Origin: Spisula solida
Lineage: Eukaryota; Mollusca; Bivalvia; Venerida; Mactridae
Length of the DNA: 64,000 nt
Direction of reading: 5' to 3'
NCBI GenBank assembly: GCA_947247005.1
Contig: OX365948.1
Span: forward strand, 9,909,455 to 9,973,454
A program made the position numbers and the translations under genes. Shown piece by piece: positions 10,641 to 24,399 of the stretch. Numbering within the stretch: position 1 is the stretch's first letter; every line of letters begins with the position of its first letter. The notes below the pieces were generated by a model. It made no database searches. It was not told where the DNA came from and worked only from the letters and a program-made list of their open reading frames with translations.

Positions 10641-13570
10641 AAATCTATGGAAATTGTTACTGTTTAAGCTAAGACCATGAGCACGAAACAACGTTATATT
10701 ATCGTTATTATTGACCCGACCCGACCATAAAGTTAATATGCAGCATACTGTATAAAGCTTAGTCTGACATTGGTAACATAGTCTGATACAAGAAAGGAAA
10801 GCGTAAAACATATAGAATAAATCAAGGGTTGGAAATGACAACACGTCTTTCCTCTGCCGATCTTTTGGGAATATGATCTATACCAAAGACAATTGGAAAT
10901 GGTAAGTTGATAGTAGTGACTGTTACATATTTGGGATTGATGCAGACAATTGGTGCACACATAATTAAGTAACACATCATTTTAAACGCATAACAACCAG
11001 TTCGATGAGTATGTCAGTAGCTATTAGCATTCTTCAAAGAAATGAAAGCTATGATACGGGTTAGTTATACGCCTGTTTTATGTATTGATAAAGGGGGCAC
11101 ACACCAAGGGCGAACTTGTATGGAATAAGAAACAACGTAAACAGGTTTTGAATTGATAACGGGCATTTATTTCCAAAATGCCATAAAACAAAACCAAATA
11201 AAAATGTGAGAAAGTATTTTTGAAACTGAGTTGTTCTTAAATTACATAATCGGGCGGAAAATACCGCCTTTATCTGACGACGTTTGTAGAGGCTTGTATT
11301 AAATAAAATAAACCTTTTTGTTACATATACAAAAATGTAAATGGAAGGCGTTAAAAATTATCAGAGTGGAGAAGGTCTGTCTCCAGGGAGATATCAAACC
11401 CCTATTCCGGCACATTTTTTCATCTTTTTTTGACACCTGAGATTACGACTTTGTAACTGTTTGTTTCATTTTTCTTGTTCAGTTCTTTGTTGGGCATTGT
11501 GGCGGGTGCTTGTCGTCTGTGTCTTTTCTTTTTTATTCTTTTTTTGTCTTTCGTGCTCGACTGTTTCTGTTGAGTGCTGCATTTCCTGTCTTTTTTTTTC
11601 ATTTTTACTTCTTCAAATGTGGATATGTTCGGTTCTTTAATACCGTGCGCTCTGTCGCTTACTGTAATTGATCGACCGCACTTTTACTTAAATTAAGTTG
11701 TGTATACTCCTTGTGTGATTTATTATTAACGTTAAATATAAATCAGTGAAGGTTAGGAAACACCATGACGCAGTTTTAGATGACATACTTATTTATTTCT
11801 ATCAAGGTTTGGTGCAATGCGTTTATCATTAACCGTTTATTTCTTACAGACTGCAATCGTTATCTAATATGCAGCAAAAAATGAATTATGTATCAACAAC
11901 AAAATGCTCTTGAACGAACTACATAATTAAAACTGTTTACGGTAAGTACAGACTCATGAAATCAAAATGCTAGATATCAAAGCACTGGATGTGTCGTTTA
12001 ACAGTTGAGTGGATATGATGATAGAAAACAAATCTTAATAAGTTTAAAATAAGGGAGACAATTTGAGAGCAAAATGGCTTAGATTTCTGGGTATGATTTA
12101 AGTAGTCTAAACTGAAAATGAGATTGACTAAATATTTAAATACGCTCGTTGCAGAAAATCCACGGTTCCCTTGAATTTTACAGGGTCGATCTTTTATAAG
12201 TTTGCGCTTATCGGATATAAGCGGGATTGTTTCACATGTAAGAACATAAGTCTGTCACAACGATGATCTTAGTTCGATGTCAACTGAATCCCCACACTCG
12301 TATCTAGTTTCCTAACAATTTTTGAAATGATTGAAATGCTCATTGTGTAAAATTAAATTATAAAAGCGTTTATTCTTGGACCATGTTGTTTGTTGTCCGT
12401 TGATTTATTAACATTCGGGGGTCGTTTTATTATCAGTTATTCAGGAACAATCTGATTTATATAGTTAAATTTGTATATAGGAATAACATACATTTGTATA
12501 ACAAGGGTAAAAAACATGTTGTTGCTTTCATCTACCATGTCAACACCTCGTCGTTCATAGTGTAATTGCAATAAAATAATCTTCCGTTATAATATCCTCA
12601 CTCTTGACATTTTAACACATGAATTCATGTAAATCGAAGCTGTCAAGACACTGTGTGATATGACTCTTATTACTTGACAAACATTATGTTACTCCGTGAA
12701 TTTGATGTTCATTGATAACTTACTAACAATCTCATTGACCTTCATATACTCTTACTCCTACGTAATTAATATATGTAAGCGGTTCATGTATCAAATATGT
12801 TATTTGCTAACATAGAACATATCTTTAATTGTAATATACATTATTTCTGTTGCATACTATATCATACCATTAAACAATTAAATCTGTAAATATCTTATGT
12901 TTAATTGTCCGTGACTTGTAGGCTTATTAGGCCGGGTGCTGTAGGCTTGTGATATAATATATGTTTCGTAATATTTCACAACCATGTCACTTAGATATAG
13001 AGAAAAATATTTTACTTACTGTAAGCAGTAAGCGAATAATCAAATGGATGTATGTTGCGTATTAATAAATGTTCATAAGAGTACGTATTACATGTCAGCG
13101 AAAATTTAATTGCGTTTTGTGTACATTTTACTGAGACTAAGTATGTCCAGTAATGATTATGATCAAGAACCCATGCTCCCTCGATATTCTATAATGTCGA
13201 CAGTAGCCATTTTTAGAGCTTTTGTATTTGACAATGGCAGAATTATTACTGTCAACCGACCGCAAAGTAATGGACAAGTTGACAGTTTTTATAATGAATT
13301 CACCAGATAGGTATGATAAGTTATAATGATTTATATGTTTAAATCGTGACATAATAGTTTGCTTTTACACTTCACTGTTCCATAGATACTCTAATACAAG
13401 GTAAGCATACATCATAGTGTACACTGAGCGTAATCAAGTGGAGGTTTGCAAACTGTTTAAGACATCATTCTAATTTTATAGACTAATGCAGTAAAATTTC
13501 ATTAATAATTATTATAAGGCAAACATTTGAATACTTGAGAACGGGCTGTTCTGTTTTATATATAGCCTCA

Positions 13571-13638
13571 ACCATAGCCAAGTGATTGATCGTCCACTTT
13601 GAGTACGGGAGGTCCCAGGTTCCATCCCAGGTCGCCCA
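13571..13638 (+). repeat. tRNA-derived SINE head (duplication unit 1)
   Basis: 'TAGCCAAGTGATTGATCGTC' resembles an A box, and 'GGTTCCATCCC' 35-40 nt later resembles a B box. The block reads like the 5' head of a tRNA-derived SINE. It is degenerate and is shared with unit 2 at 22191-22258. Confidence 0.5.
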
Positions 13639-13651
13639 GAAATGGATTCTT

Positions 13652-14089
13652 GTTGCCAGGCAACCAAAGATGGCATGCATTCACGCTTTCAGTAGAACAA
13701 AAGTTAGCATTGCTATGGAAACATAAAGTTATACCTGACATTTGCAAACCTATAATATATTTCATAATACATTAATCTTTCAGACAAACCAAATTCTAGT
13801 TGATATGTTCCACCAGTATAGAAAATATACTTGACGAAAATAGAAATAGTCATTTTATTTGATGGTATGAGAACCACAATTTTACCCCACCCAAAAGAAC
13901 GAATCAATATTTTCCAAAGCAATGTTATACATTTGATTTCTATTACGGATACGGGACTTCATGAGATATATTCTTAATTTATTGAAAAGAAATTGTGAAA
14001 TCAGTGATTAGTTTTAGAACACCATGGCAACCAAAAGAACACATGCCGAGGAAATTGATAAAATGTGGATAAAATTGTTGCTAGGCAAC
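13652..14089. promoter_or_regulatory. Cluster of RFX X-box-like palindromes (unit 1)
   Basis: 'GTTGCCAGGCAAC' at 13652-13664 and 'GTTGCTAGGCAAC' at 14077-14089 match the inverted-half-site consensus of RFX X-box sites, and 'CCATGGCAACC' at 14022 is a half match. X-boxes drive ciliary genes in animals, but no ciliary gene is visible nearby. These sites may instead be part of a repeat. Confidence 0.3.
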
Positions 14090-14418
14090 AAAATAACATA
14101 GCATTGGTGTCCATTCTGAAATAATTGCTTATTTTTGTTTGAGATATGCTATTCTACAACATACCCATGTAAGTTGTAATAAATCACGGTAGATAAACCA
14201 TCATCTAAACCAGTGAATTTACTACAGATTGGTTTTATTTTTTACAAGGACTATCAATATTATACTGCATCAAAGCATGATATGCCTCTACACTGCATTC
14301 TGAAAATATATGTTCCTGTCCTCCATTAATATACATGTATATGGATATATCACAACTTATAATAGGTTTCTTTATTTAAAGAGTATACAAAACATGTTCA
14401 AAAAGGTAATAATAAATC

Positions 14419-14804
14419 GGGCAAGGAGAGCAGAACATTCAGCAGAATATTCACCACAACACCGAATCACACGGACAAGGAGAGCAGAACATTCAGCATA
14501 ATATTCACCACAACACCGAATCACACGGACAAGGAGAGCAGAACATTCAGCAGAATATTCACCACAACACTGAATCACAAGGACAAGGAGAGCAGAACAT
14601 TCAGCAGAATATTCATCACAACACCGAATCACACGGACAAGGAGAGCAGAACATTCAGCAGAAGATTCATCACAACACTGAATCACACGGACAAGGAGAG
14701 CAGAACATTCAGCCGAATATTAACCACAACACCGAATCACACGGACAAGGAGAACAGAGCATTCAGCCGAATATTCATCAAAACACCGAATCACACGGAC
14801 AAGC
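14419..14804. repeat. 54-bp minisatellite, about 7 copies (duplication unit 2)
   Basis: These are the same units as at 5911-6383, but there are about 1.5 fewer of them. The last units diverge ('AAGCACGCATCACAAGGACA') before the shared 3' flank resumes. Confidence 0.9.
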
Positions 14805-17800
14805 ACGCATCACAAGGACACAATACAAACCCAACAGAAACAGTACACGTACCATGTAAAGTCAAAGTATATTTTTTTTAAAATCTGAAATCTAATTTTT
14901 CATTAAAAATGTAAGCCAACTTATTTAATATTAGGTCACTATTTTACCTAAACAAACACCGTAAGCACTTTGAGCATAACGTGTATTGACTTCTCGTTGA
15001 CATTTCACAAGATCAACCTTACAACTAAACTAAAGGAATGAAGATGCGTTATTTAGAATTGCTGATGTACTGACATTAATTTACAAAAGTTATTGACAAA
15101 ATTATATTTTACCTCCCTCATCAGGATATCGACAAGTTCAAAATGTTTGTTATAAGGGATGCTTAAAGTCCTTATTGACTTCTACAAGAGATTATAGAAG
15201 ATCTTATTAGATCAACCGAACATTTGCATGTTATATTGGAATAATTACGTCATATATGAGGAGTTTCTTTAATTTAATTTAATTTAGTAATCGAGAATCG
15301 ATTCTCAACAAGCATGGATACCGTCAGTTAGATATCAAGCGTTGTACATGATTTTGACGCCGATTTACTAGACCCCGAACTTGACGTATATGGAATGTGC
15401 ATGGACCACCGTAATCATAGCAGTATGGTCTGTGTGGGCCACCGTATTCATGGCACAAGGTTAGCTTTTAGGAACCTAGCCACTTCTAGCTTTTTTAAAA
15501 GCTACACTTGTAACAACAACAAATATGGCCGCACCCTTGGCACCCGTGAGAAACCGGGAAATCCTAACCGCTTTTGAAAGGCCACTTTTATTGGCTATTT
15601 TTTGTCTTAACCAATCGCGTTGTCTGTTACAATTGCCGGGCATTTTGACTGTTACCTGGCTTCGTTTTGGTGATAAAGGCATATAGAAGGCGAAGCTGGA
15701 GACCACATTGGGAAGTGTTCGGAGTTTTAGTTGGGTCTTACAGTAAATTCCCATCGTAATACTGGCTCGCTGTGGCGAGCCAGCAAAATATAATTTATAT
15801 CCCTTTACCTTGCGTCAGAAACAATAGTTTTTACTTGATATAATGACATTACAAATTTAATTTGTTTATTTTTAATCAAATTTTACACATCGAATGTGCT
15901 GCTGTGAACTTCTGGGTGTCCATTATCGTACACTAGGTTATAAGTCGACACATGCGCTTGTCGATGCGTTGATGACTCATCTTTGAAACGAAATCACGAC
16001 TTTTGGTAGACACTTCAGTCCGTGTCTATGCTTACCAAGTATTCTCTGTCCGAAACATAGTACGTAGTCTGGGAACTTGACTAACCACTGATGTATGAGG
16101 ATGGTGTTTATCAGAATGAGTGAATTCAAACAACAGCCGTACACACAAAAACGGGCACTGAAATTATGATAACTGTATCAATCGTACTTTGAAAGTGTCT
16201 GTACTTGCAATGCTATCAGCGCTTTGATATTCGCAAACAAAAACAAAACGCTTACAATACTCGACGTGAATGCATGCTATAGTTAAATTACAGACATGTT
16301 ACGATGACGTAACTAACATAATCATAATAATTATAATTCACGGCTGAGTTTTTACAAGATGCTAAAATCATAACTTAATTTATATTCTGACTCAGGTGGG
16401 AATGTCTTTTTTTCTCAGACGAATGTAACATGAACAGTTTCAGACACACTCAAAGCTTTTGTATATCTGATTTATTCTAACAATAGTGATCGTAGAATTA
16501 CAACAGATAACAGAACAAACAACACGAATCCGACGATATGCTAGACAATTAATTATAGGTTTTATTCGAACATATATACAAAACAGTTTACTTGATATTA
16601 TTATATGTTTATTTTTTATTTATATTTTTTATTTGATTATATGTATATGTTTGTGTAGAGATATCATTGCAAGTTTGCACTTATTCATGTGAAATCATGG
16701 GCATATTGCCTTATTTTCGAAATAAACTATTTAGTATTTAACTATTTTGTGAAATGTACAACTCACGGAGCATTAGTTGACTTAATGAGCTTGGGTAATT
16801 GTATTGATTTTATTTTACCAAGTATACAGTCTTACCCATTTGCAAAGACCACCCATGGTAACAGCAAAATTAGTCTTTATTGACAGGTGGTCTCTCTTAA
16901 TCATCACTGAAAACGGTCTGATGGTAGGTACAATTGATCGTATTTGCAGACAGGGTTTAACATAATTACTGTTGATCGCAGATAGTCTTTAGCAGTTGAC
17001 TAAACTGTTAACTAAAACACGGTTAGGCCGACAGTGTTAAAGTAAAATCTTGACCCGGATATACATAAAAACAATACACGCCGTGATACATTTCAAAGAG
17101 GAAGTCTCAAGTACTATGAACACGTTTATACAATTGTAGAAAAGTATATTACATGCTTCTTTACATTCGCGTTATATTAGCAAATAAAAATTACAGGTTG
17201 CTCTGTTGTACATCAAAATCTCCATAAATTATATTTTTACGTAGCGTCATATTAAATTTGCATATCGTAAGAAATACGATATTTTCATTCTCCTTTCACC
17301 TCGCTGTACTATCATTTACAGACGATCGTACGCTGCAACATATAAACGAACAATTGTTTGTACTCAAACCGTACCAACATCTATTTACCGATGTAATTTA
17401 CAATATTCGGCAATAATGGGGTGTAACGTGTACGTGCTGTGATATCTATAACACAGAATTGTTTTATCTTAAAACAAGCAATTGTTTTTCTACAGACATG
17501 AAGCAACATGCCAACTACGTGTGCACCAAACATGTTGTTAAAGACGATTACCACTTTCTTTTATGCCCTAGTAGATATTCAAACATTAAAAACATGTTAA
17601 TGTAGGCTCACTACTAACATATTTATTTCCCTTACGTCGACTAAAAGAAAATCAAAAATGCTAAATACAAAATGTAAATTGCTAAATTCTTCTAACATTC
17701 TGTCTATTCGTACTGACATCGTTATCATCATAATTGTCTCTATAATTATATTATGTTACTTGTTATTATGCCATGTATTTGTTCTTGTATGCATATATTT

Positions 17801-18417
17801 TTGTATATATTTCTTTGCAAATATTTCTTTGCACATTTGTAAGTAATTTGTAAATAGCCAAAATGAAACGCCTTTTTGCTCATTATGCCAATAAACTTTG
17901 AACTTGTTATAACATTTTGTTGTTAAAATATTGTCCAAAGTGAATGAGCTAAACAAGAAATACAATACCAATGTTGTGCGACAAGGGCAGTTTATGGCTA
18001 CCACAACCGTCGTACACAGTGGACACTTAGCAAGGGAACTGCCTAGAACACTTCAACGATTTCTTTGTCGGGACCGGGGCTTGTACACCGACAGATCTCA
18101 CTAGATACGTATAAGTATAGAGGAAATCAGCAAGCTGGCTCACTGAAAGTTGTCTGTTTAATGCAAGTACGTTAATGGCTGTACTTTATTCCCAAATAAG
18201 TAATTATACGTGTTAGACAGTAAATCAGACTCATTATTTGTTCTTTACGCAATCATATAATGAATTATGACATGATTGAATTTTCATTCCGTAGCAGTGA
18301 CAAAAGGGTTAAGAATGGAATATTTCAGTTTTGTTTTTGATGTCATCGTCTGAACACTGACCTCGTCCACATATATCGACGCTGTCTAGTTATGCTCGTC
18401 ATAACCAACGCAAAATA

Positions 18418-19223
18418 AACAAGAGCCATGATCACATGGCCATCCCCCGCCGTATATGATTGCCACTAATGGGCGTTAAATAGAAACAGGGCTAGCTATA
18501 TATAAAAAGAAGGAAAGAGGTGTTAGGGAAATAAATAATGAGTTAATTAATGAAATGGAACCAGGCAGAGTTCAATAGAAGGGGAAATGTTTTGGTTGAT
18601 CACCCCCATAATTGCAATTTGTCGAAAAAATGTGAGGACTATACTGACAAAATCATCAAATTTATTTTAATTTTTAAAATGAATCTAAACTAAATATTTT
18701 TGAAAAAATATTTTCCACCATAATTTTTATTATAACAGTATAAATGCATGATTTAGATACAAAATATTACATAAACACTTAACAAATAAAAAAAGATATG
18801 TTCGCAGTGGGGTTTGAACCAACGACCCTCAGGAATATGTCAAAATTATTTCAAATTTAAACAAAGGGAGATAATTTCAAAACTGGGCCATATAGAGTTA
18901 TGGTTCTTGGTCACTGCGCTTCTCCTAGTTGCTGTCTATTCACCTACCAAATTTCAAGTCAATACCTCACATAGTGTTAGAGTTATGCTCTGGACAAAAA
19001 ATATTTTAAAATTAGAGAAGGGGAGATAATTTCAAAACTGGGAATATAGAGCTATGGTTCTTGGTCACTGCACTTCTCCTAGTTGCTATCTATTTACATA
19101 CCAAGTTTCAAGTCAATACCTCAAATAGTTTAAGAGTAATGCTCCGGAAAAGATATGGGACGGACGGACGGAATGACGGATGCATACTATTACTATATCC
19201 CTTCGCCTTCGGCGGGGAATAAC
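18418..19223 (+). mobile_element. Non-autonomous repeat element with internal 154-bp duplication (unit 2)
   Basis: This is the counterpart of the element at 9989-10640, about 154 bp longer. The block starting 'GGGAGATAATTTCAAAACTG' occurs at 18866 and again at 19020. The single block in unit 1 resembles the first copy at its left and the second at its right, as expected if a two-block ancestor lost one by recombination. Confidence 0.6.
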
Positions 19224-22190
19224 AAATCTTTGGAAATTGTTACTGTTTAAGCTAAGACTATCAGCACGAAACAACGTTATATTATCGTTATTATTGACCC
19301 GACCCGACCATAAAGTTAATATGCAGCATACTGCATAAAGCTTAGTCTGGCATTGGTAACATAGTCTGATACAAGAAAGGAAAGCGTAAAACATATAGAA
19401 TAAATCAAGGGTTGGAAATGACAACACGCCTTTCCTCTGCCGATCCTTTGGGAATATGATCTATACCAAAGACAATTGGAAATGGTAAGTTGATAGTAGT
19501 GACTGAACATTACATATTTGGGATTGATGCAGACAATTGGTGCACACATAATTAAGTAACACATCATTGTAAACACATAACAACCAGTTCGATGAGTATG
19601 TCAGTAGCTATTAGCATTCTTCAAAGAAATGAAAGCTATGATACGGGTTTGTTATACGTCTGTTTTATGTATTGATAAAGGGGGCACACACCAAGGGCGA
19701 ACTTGTATGGAATTAGAAACAACGTAAACAGGTTTTGAATTGATAACGGGCATTTATTTCCAAAATGCCATAAAACAAAACCAAATAAAAATGTGAGAAA
19801 GTATTTTTGAAACTGAGTTGTTCTTAAATTACATAACTGGGCGGAAAATACCGCCTTTATCTGATGACGTTTGTAGAGGCTAGTATTAAATAAAATAAAT
19901 CATTTGTTACATATACAAAAATGTAAATGGAAGGCGTTAAAAATTATCAGAGTGGAGAAGGTCTGTCTCCAGGGAGATATCAAACCCCTATTCCGGCACA
20001 TTTTTTCATCTTTTTAGACACCTGAGATTATGACTTTGTAACTGTTTGTTTCGTTTTTCTTGTTCAGTTCTTTGTTGGGCATTGTGGCGGGTGCTTGTCG
20101 TCTGTGTCTTTTCTTTTTTTTAATTATTTTTGTGTCTTTCGTGCTGGACTGTTTCTGTTGAGTGCTGCCTTCCCTGTCCGATTTTTTTTTCTTTTTTACT
20201 TCTTCAAATGTGGATACGTTCGTACTTTAATACCGTGCGCTCTGTCGCTTACTGTAATTGATCGACCGCACTTTTACTTAAATTAAGTTGTGTATACTCC
20301 TTGGGTGATTTATTATTAACGTTAAATATAATTCAGTGAAGGTTAGGAAACACCATGACGCAGTTTTAGATGACATACTTATTTATTTCTATCAAGGTTT
20401 GGTGCAATGCGTTTATCATTAACCGTTTATTTCTTACAGACTGCAATCGTTATCTAATATGCAGCAAAAAATGAATTATGTATCAACAACAAAATGCTCT
20501 TGAACGAACTACATAATTAAAACTGTTTACAGTAAGCACAGACTCGTGAAATCAAAATGCTAGATATCAAAGCACTGGATGTGTCGTTGAACAGTAGAAA
20601 GAAAACAAATCTTAATAGGTTTAAAATAAGGGAGGCAATTTCGCAAATAAGCCAGCAAAATGGCTTAGATTTCTGGGTATGATTTAAGTAGTCTTAAATG
20701 AAAATGAGATTGACTAAATATTTAAATACGCTCGTTGCAGAAAATCCACGGTTCCCTTGAACATTTTACAGGGTCGATATTTTATAAGTTTGAGCTTATC
20801 GGATGTAAGCGGGATTGTTTCACATGTAAGAACATAAGTCTGTCACAACGATGATCTTTGTTCGGTGTCAACTGAATCCCCACACTCGTAGTTTCATAAC
20901 AATTTTTGAAATGATTGAAATACTCATTGTGTACAAATTAAATTATAAAAGCGTTTATTCTTAGACCATAGTGTTTGTTGTCCGTTGATTTATTGACATT
21001 CGGGCTTCGTTTTATTAGCAGGTATTCAGGAACAATCTGATTTGTATAGTTATATAGGAATACCATACATTTGTATAACAAGGGTAAAAAACATGTTGTT
21101 GCTTTCATCTACCATGTCAACACCTCGTCGTTCATAGTGTAATTGCAAAAGAATCTTCCGTTATAATATCCTCACTCTTGACATTTTAACACACGAATTC
21201 ATGTAAATCGAAGCTGTCAAGACACTGTGTGATATGACTCTTATTACTTGACAAACATTATGTTACTCCGTGAATTTGATGTTCATTGAAAACTTACTAA
21301 CAATCTCATTGACCTGACCTTCATTTACTCTTACTCCTACGTAATTAATATATGTAAGCAGTTCATGTATCAAATCTGTTGTTTGTTAACATAGAACATA
21401 TCTTTATTTGTAATATACATTATTTCTGTTGCATACTATATCATACCATTAAACAATTAAATCTGTAAATATCTTATGTTTAATTGTCCGTGACTTGTAG
21501 GCTTATTAGGCCGGGTGCTGTAGGCTTGTGATATAATATATGTTTTGTAATATTTCACAACCATATCACTTAGATAAATACTTTACTTACTGTAAGCAGT
21601 AAGCGAATAATCAAATGGATGTATGTTGCGTATTAATAAATGTTCATGAGCGTACGTATTACATTTCAGCGAAAATTGCGTTTTGTGTACATTTTACTGA
21701 GACAAAGTATGTCCAGTAATGATTATGATCAAGAACCCATGCTCCCTCGATATTCTATAATGTCGACAGTAGCCATTTTTAGAGCTTTTGCGTTAATCGA
21801 AGAAGCGTGATTGATGTACATTTAAATGCGCCTTGCACCTTTAAGTATTAGACAATGGCAGAATTATTACTGTCAACCGACCGCAAAGTAATGGACAAGT
21901 TGACAGTTTTTATAATGAATTCACCAGATAGGTATGATAAGTTATAATGATTTATATGTTTAAATCGTGATATAATAGTTTGCTTGTACACTTAACTGTT
22001 CCATAGATACTCTGATACAAGGCAAGCGTACATCATAGTGTACACCGAGTGTAATCAAATGAAGGTTTGCAAAATATTTAAGACATCATTCTTATTTTAT
22101 AGACTAATGCAGTAACATTTCATTAATAATTATTATCAGGCAAACATTTGAATACTTGTGAACGCGCTGTTCTGTTTTATATATAGCCTC

Positions 22191-22258
22191 AACCATAGCC
22201 TAGTGATTGAGCGTCCACTTTGAGTACGGGAGGTCCCAGGTTCCATCCCAGGTCGCCC
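22191..22258 (+). repeat. tRNA-derived SINE head (duplication unit 2)
   Basis: This is the counterpart of 13571-13638, here with the slightly better A-box 'TAGCCTAGTGATTGAGCG' and the same B-box-like 'GGTTCCATCCC'. X-box-like palindromes follow at 22273-22285 and 22698-22710. Another, 'GTTGCTTGGTAAC', sits at 22885-22897, just outside the duplicated unit. Confidence 0.5.
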
Positions 22259-22850
22259 AGAAATGGATTCGTGTTGCCAGGCAACCAAAGATGGCATGCA
22301 TTCACGCTTTCAGTAGAACAAAAGTTAGCGTTGCTATGGAAACATAAAGTTATACCTGACATTTGCAAACCTATAATATATTTCATAATACATTAATCTT
22401 TCAGACAAACCAAATTCTAGTTTATATGTTCCACCAGTATAGAAAATATACTTGACGAAAATAGAAATAGTCATTTTATTTGATGGTATGAGAACCACAA
22501 TTTTACCCCACCCAAAAGAACGAATCAATATTTTCCAAAGCAAAGTTATACATTTGATTTCTATTACGGATACGGGACTTCATGAGATATATTCTTAATT
22601 TATTGAAAAGAAATTGTGAAATCAGTGATTAGTTTTAGAACACCATGGCAACCAAAAGAACACATGCCGAGGAAATTGATAAAATGTGGATAAAATTGTT
22701 GCTAGGCAACAAAGTAACATAGCATTGGTGTCCATTCTGAAATAATTGCTGATTTTTGTTTGAGATATGCTATTCTACAACATACCCATGTAAGTTGTAA
22801 TAAATCACGGTAGATAAGGTTCATCTAAACCAGTGAATTTACTACAGATT

Positions 22851-23850
22851 TAATCGCTCTGCATGCCCTTAGTGGTATTCTTTGGTTGCTTGGTAACTAC
22901 TTGTATACGCCTTTATTCTTTGACGGAATTTATCAGAAGATCCGCATGATCAAGAGAAAATACAACTGCAAATACATTTTGAAGGCTTGAATTAACAAAT
23001 CTCAGTTAGTTTTGACTGACTCTCGTACTAGTATATGTGACTGTTATATATACCACGAATATACTACCTTTGGGACATGTGACACAATTCAACAAAATTA
23101 AAAACCAATTCGAAGCCAAACTTTCAGTCAATTTCGAATGTGAATTCCCAAGAATGTCGGGACGCAGACAGTATAACAAAGTAGTTATACAAGGGATTTA
23201 TGAATGTTTAAATTATAATAAATTACCTCATTAAGTCTTTTAATTTTATTCTTTTAGAGAAGTTTGCACTAAAATCAATGCGATGTAATGGGCTTTTATT
23301 TAAACTCCATGTATGCTGGAAGCAATGGTAAGTTAGAAGAGGTATGTTCACACCAAATTAATACTAGTACATAAAGATGTATAACAAAGCCTTAGATCAA
23401 ATGTTTTCTGAACACATATACCAAAACAGTTTATCCAAGTTTAAGCGTGTTTTCAAACAATTGTTTACGGTTGCATAAATGCAAACACGAACTAAAATTT
23501 TCGAAGCATTGCAAATACGTTTGAACTTGATCACCAACTTGAAAAAATGAGACACAAATCAGGATGTATGAAACGTATCCATGATCACCAAATACGCGAC
23601 AGAGCGCACAGACAATCCAAAACCACACACAAAGACTGGTTGGAGTGTCTGAAGTTCGAATTGGTGCAAACCCTTCGTTGTTTATAAATGACTTGTGTTC
23701 ATATTAATGATGATACATACTTTATTTATTGGGGCAACATAGTTAGGCGTTGCCCAATCTTCCATACGAGCATTTGTATGCTGTACCGTCAATATAGATT
23801 GTAGATGATACATGTCCTTATGGTGTCGTAAACAAACTTGGCAAATAAAT
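22851..23850. other. Gene-free stretch right of the duplication
   Basis: Short frames at 23037-23234 (plus) and 23431-23628 (minus) have no splice support and match no family I know. I see no clear gene or repeat. Confidence 0.4.
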
Positions 23851-24380
23851 GGTCAGACGGTCAGGCTGCCAACAACACGTCAGACTGCTAGATTGCCAAC
23901 TTAACGCTGTCAGGCTGACAGGCTGCCAAATACAACATGCTAGACTGCTAGACTGCCAACTTAACGCTGTCAGGCTGACAGGCTGCCAAATACAACATGC
24001 TAGACTGCCAACTTAATGCTGTCAGGCTGATAGGCTGCCAAATACTAGTACTAGATGCCAGGCTGTCATGCCGCTAGATCGCCGAATACTAGATGCCAGG
24101 CTGTCATGCTGCTAGACCGCCGAATACTAGATGCCAGGCTGTCATTCCGCTAGACCGCCGAATACTAATTGCCAGGCTGTCATGCCGCTAGACCGCCGAA
24201 TACTAGATGCCAGGCTGCCATGCCGCTAGACCGCCGAATACTAGACGACAGGCTGTCAGGCCGCTTGACCACCAAATACTAGATGCCAGGCTGCCATGCC
24301 GCTAGACCGCCGAATACTAGATGCCAGGCTGTCATGCCGCTAGTCCGCCGAATACTAGATGACAGGCTGTCAGGCTACAG
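23851..24380. repeat. Compound minisatellite built on CAGGCTG / TAGACTGCC words
   Basis: The left part has about three copies of a longer unit containing 'CTGTCAGGCTGACAGGCTGC'. The right part has about eight copies of a 38-bp unit such as 'CTAGATGCCAGGCTGTCATG' plus 'CCGCTAGACCGCCGAATA'. It is GC-richer than its surroundings and has no coding potential. Confidence 0.85.
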
Positions 24381-24399
24381 TGCTCCCAAAATACAGATA

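Larger units (their letters stand above)
5721..14229 (+). repeat. Large tandem duplication, unit 1 (~8.5 kb)
   Basis: This unit begins 'TTGGTTTTATTTTTTACAAG' and ends 'TTTACTACAGATT'. It is followed directly and in the same orientation by a near-identical second unit at 14229-22850. The copies can be followed base for base over almost the whole length, with scattered substitutions and a handful of indels. The unit contains a 54-bp minisatellite, a non-autonomous element and a tRNA-like SINE head. No splice-supported gene was seen. A promoter-like patch at 7090-7230 (GC-rich, with inverted CCAAT-type boxes near 7165 and 7185) leads to no open frame that I recognise. Confidence 0.92.
14229..22850 (+). 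repeat. Large tandem duplication, unit 2 (~8.6 kb)
   Basis: This is a direct repeat of unit 1 (5721-14229). The junction reads 'ACTACAGATTGGTTTT', so the end of unit 1 and the start of unit 2 share two T bases. Differences from unit 1 include fewer 54-bp repeats, a 154-bp internal duplication at 18866-19019, and about 50 bp of extra or replaced sequence near 21790-21850. No supported gene lies within it. Confidence 0.92.
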
